18,496 nucleotides of DNA, from contig CAYZVJ010000065.1 in NCBI GenBank assembly GCA_964481765.1, forward strand, positions 1-18,496, written 5' to 3'. The DNA is from G020353115 sp964481765 (GTDB lineage Bacteria > Bacteroidota > Bacteroidia > Bacteroidales > VadinHA17). Below the pieces are notes generated by a model that made no database searches, was not told the origin of the DNA, and saw only the letters and a program-made list of their open reading frames with translations. The position numbers and the translations under genes are program-made. Of this stretch, positions 16,332 to 18,496 are shown in pieces (the first letter of the stretch is position 1; every line of letters begins with the position of its first letter).

Positions 16332-17734
16332 TCTGTAATCAGGCTGGAGATTCGTTCGATCTGCTTCTGCTTGTTAACTTCCCTCAGGCTACGGGCTGTT
16401 TTGGTAAAATATTGGTGTCCGGATATAAACTTCACCTGCAATTTATTCCAATCGTTAAGACTCCCGATCTTATTCTGCTCATTCAGCTCCTGATAGAGGG
16501 TGTTTGAGACCGGGATAAAATCGCTTCGACCCAGGTAATCAAGGTCAGAATCACAAATGATTGCTTCCAGCAGGTTCTGGGGTTTCGGTGGAAGTTTTGT
16601 TGACATGATGATTTGGCAGATGAGTTCGATCTGCTCCGGATTATAGTTGTACTTGGGTAACATCTCCCTGGCAAGCAATGTACCCTGATACTCGTGCGTA
16701 TCATAATCAACGGTATGACCGGCATCGTGGAACAAACCTGCCGTTTTTAACAGCAGTATCTCCTCATCCGAAACACCTTCACCCCATCCGATCAATTCAA
16801 CTTCTGTTACTACATCAACGGTGTGTTTTACATTGTGGTAGTAAAGGTAAGCCGGTAATTCTTTTTCCAGTTTATCCAATATGATCTCCTGAATATCAGT
16901 AAACTGGATCAGCCCGAATTTTATCCAGAAGGCTTTGTTTGGTGTAATACCATCCCCTCCTTCAGAAAATTCCGGTTTCAATCCTTTTACCGAATACATA
17001 TCAAGATCGGCTTTATACTTTACCGGCATTTTGCCATAGTACTCACACACAAAAAATTCTTTTACCAGCTCGTAGGTCATTACGGAAATGATGATCTTAC
17101 CTGTTTCAGAAGTGGATTCGATCCGGGTGGCTGTATTTACCGTGTCCCCCTTGATATCATATGAGATTTTCTTTTTGCCGGCAACCGCGGCAGTCACCGG
17201 GCCAGTGTGAACACCCAGCTTCAGTTCCCAAACCTGGCCGGCCTTCGGATTGGTTTTCTTTCGGACCTTCTTGAGGTATTCCTGCATTTCCAATGCAGCC
17301 ATAACGACATCAATGGGGTTGGTGATGTTTTTAACGGGAATACCTCCTGCACACATATAGGAATCACCAATGGTTTTGATTTTTTCAATGTTGTATTTTT
17401 CTACGATCGAGTCAAACTGAAAAAAGATCCCATCCAACTCATCCATCAGGGCTTCTGAATCCATTTCACTGGATATGCGATTGAAACCATGAATATCAGC
17501 AAACAGAACAGTTGCCATTTTAAACTTCATGGAGGAAGGTCGGCTTTCAATTTTACCTTCCAGATCACGTTGTTCAGGGGTAAGCGTATCAAGTAACGCC
17601 TTCCTTTTCTCCAGATCCTGGGTCAGTTTTTCATTCTCCTTTAATAGCACCTTTACCTGATTTTCCAGATCCTGATTCTGTTTTGCCAGTTTGGCAATTC
17701 GTTTTACCAGTTCGCTTTCCTTATTTTTATCCAT
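16328..17734 (-). CDS. Soluble class III adenylyl cyclase fused to an HD phosphohydrolase domain
   Basis: 468 residues, no signal peptide or TM helix. Residues 1-65 are a charged heptad-rich coiled coil, then a cyclase domain (about 68-255) and an HD domain (about 270-455). All class III positions are present: metal Asp80 (FADIHGF) and Asp124, ATP-selecting Lys120 (IKTIGDSY) and Asp193 (YDIKGDTVN), Asn200 and Arg204. HD ligand candidates are His300, His304 (YHNVKHTVDV), His336-Asp337, His347 and Asp395, with an extra His340 (HDAGH) absent from the paralogue. YHNVKHTVDV resembles the YHNxxHAxDV start of class I cyclic-nucleotide phosphodiesterases. The ATG follows AAGGA at good spacing. The product is likely cytoplasmic and dimeric, making cAMP; the HD activity is unproven. 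The gene lies between porZ and recO, opposite to both. Confidence 0.9.
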   Translation of the reverse strand: MDKNKESELVKRIAKLAKQNQDLENQVKVLLKENEKLTQDLEKRKALLDTLTPEQRDLEGKIESRPSSMKFKMATVLFADIHGFNRISSEMDSEALMDELDGIFFQFDSIVEKYNIEKIKTIGDSYMCAGGIPVKNITNPIDVVMAALEMQEYLKKVRKKTNPKAGQVWELKLGVHTGPVTAAVAGKKKISYDIKGDTVNTATRIESTSETGKIIISVMTYELVKEFFVCEYYGKMPVKYKADLDMYSVKGLKPEFSEGGDGITPNKAFWIKFGLIQFTDIQEIILDKLEKELPAYLYYHNVKHTVDVVTEVELIGWGEGVSDEEILLLKTAGLFHDAGHTVDYDTHEYQGTLLAREMLPKYNYNPEQIELICQIIMSTKLPPKPQNLLEAIICDSDLDYLGRSDFIPVSNTLYQELNEQNKIGSLNDWNKLQVKFISGHQYFTKTARSLREVNKQKQIERISSLITD

Positions 17735-17775
17735 AGTCGTCCTTGTTTGATGTAAAAATACACCTTTAATTTATA

Positions 17776-17783
17776 TAAATTTG
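17776..17783 (+). promoter_or_regulatory. Perfect -7 element (TAAATTTG) upstream of recO
   Basis: TAAATTTG matches TAnnTTTG exactly and lies 40 bases before the recO ATG. The expected -33 TTTG at 19 bases is missing; the nearest TTTG is 26 bases upstream, so this is a partial promoter call. The same 89-base divergent spacer must also drive the cyclase gene. Confidence 0.35.
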
Positions 17784-17823
17784 TTGTGTTTTAAAAATTG
17801 AGTTAATTGAATTCCCACCCGGT

Positions 17824-18496
17824 ATGCTTTCAAAAACTAAAGGAATTGTTTTGCATCATATAAAATTCTCCGAATCCAGTGTCATTGCTACCATATACAC
17901 GGAAGATTACGGGCGGAGATCTTTCATGATAAACCGTGTCAGGGGCAGGGGAACAGCTGAGAAGGTAAATATTCTTCAACCACTCTTCATCCTTGATATG
18001 GATATATATTTTCGACCAAACCGCGATATCCAACGGGTGAAGGAAATGAAAAACCTGATTGCGTTCAACTCCATCCCTTACCAGGTTGTCAAGAGTACGC
18101 TTGCCCTGTTTATTGCTGAAGTATTGTACAAATCGATCCGGGAAGAAGAAAGCAACAAAGAGCTTTTTGAATTCCTGTTCCATACCATCCAGCTTCTGGA
18201 TATGGCGGAAAGCGGTACTGCCAATTTTCACATCATGTTTCTGCTTCAGCTTACAAAATATTTGGGATTCTATCCGGAGAAATCCCATAGTAAGGGGAAC
18301 CCAATTTTTGACCTCCGGAACGGAATATTTATTCCTGCTGTTCCCTTTCATCCGGATTATATGAGACCCAATATGAGCAACGACCTGAACAATGCATTGC
18401 AGCTAAATTCAAACAATCTCAATGAGTGGAAGATATCATCCGGAAAACGATACCATTTGCTGGAAAAAATAATCGAGTATTATCAGATTCATGTCA
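17824..18496 (+). CDS. recO: DNA repair protein RecO, 3' end outside window
   Basis: Recombination mediator that works with RecR to load RecA on SSB-coated single strands. MLSKTKGIVLHHIKFSESSVIATIYTEDYGRRSFMINRVRG is the N-terminal OB-fold of RecO in its Bacteroidota form; the following helical part (IPYQVVKSTLALFIAEVLYKSI, then TANFHIMFLLQLTKYLGFYP) is the characteristic C-terminal region. 224 codons are present and the frame is open at the right edge; the family is about 240 residues here, so only a short tail should be missing. Read in the plus direction from the ATG at 17824, 89 bases from the divergent cyclase start. Confidence 0.93.
   Translation, partial: MLSKTKGIVLHHIKFSESSVIATIYTEDYGRRSFMINRVRGRGTAEKVNILQPLFILDMDIYFRPNRDIQRVKEMKNLIAFNSIPYQVVKSTLALFIAEVLYKSIREEESNKELFEFLFHTIQLLDMAESGTANFHIMFLLQLTKYLGFYPEKSHSKGNPIFDLRNGIFIPAVPFHPDYMRPNMSNDLNNALQLNSNNLNEWKISSGKRYHLLEKIIEYYQIHV

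Overview
The window looks like a piece of a Bacteroidota (probably Bacteroidales-type) chromosome, most likely from a draft or metagenome assembly. The evidence is a PorZ-type type IX secretion (T9SS) protein with a C-terminal sorting domain, a second giant surface protein of T9SS style, the order ftsX - DUF3098 - uppP - truB - queA that is characteristic of this phylum, a class II branched-chain aminotransferase, few clear Shine-Dalgarno sites and several matches to the Bacteroidota -33/-7 promoter (TTTG ... TAnnTTTG). It is mostly ordinary housekeeping DNA with a few odd insertions.

Layout. 1-3564 (minus) is a very long secreted multidomain protein that runs off the left edge. 3565-4183 is a 619-base divergent spacer without a gene. 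4184-4932 (plus) is a family 4 uracil-DNA glycosylase split by a 100-N gap; identical 55-base ends on either side show that the gap is an assembly artefact and that the gene is intact. 4933-5480 is a noncoding spacer with an array of six consecutive hairpins plus dispersed-repeat fragments. 5481-10351 (minus) reads, in transcription order, ilvE, ftsX, DUF3098 gene, uppP, truB, queA. 10432-12333 (minus) is a membrane-anchored class III adenylyl cyclase fused to an HD metal-dependent phosphohydrolase domain. Divergent from it come a tandem universal stress protein (12419-13258), a good intrinsic terminator, rdgB (13345-13932) and porZ (14022-16331). A second, soluble cyclase-HD fusion (16328-17734, minus) overlaps the end of porZ tail to tail, and the start of recO (17824 onward) leaves the window at the right edge.

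How the parts work together. FtsX, UppP, TruB, QueA and RecO are housekeeping functions (division and peptidoglycan, lipid carrier recycling, tRNA modification, recombination repair). PorZ belongs to the outer-surface end of the T9SS, and the left-edge protein is a plausible T9SS cargo. The most distinctive feature is the pair of paralogous adenylyl cyclase-HD proteins flanking usp-rdgB-porZ: both keep all six class III catalytic positions, with Lys/Asp selecting ATP, and an intact H...H...HD...H...D metal set in the same chain. This suggests, but does not prove, single-polypeptide enzymes that both make and break cAMP, one tied to an extracytoplasmic Y_Y_Y sensor and one soluble with a coiled-coil N-terminus. 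The hairpin array between the convergent UDG and queA genes is the main unexplained noncoding structure.
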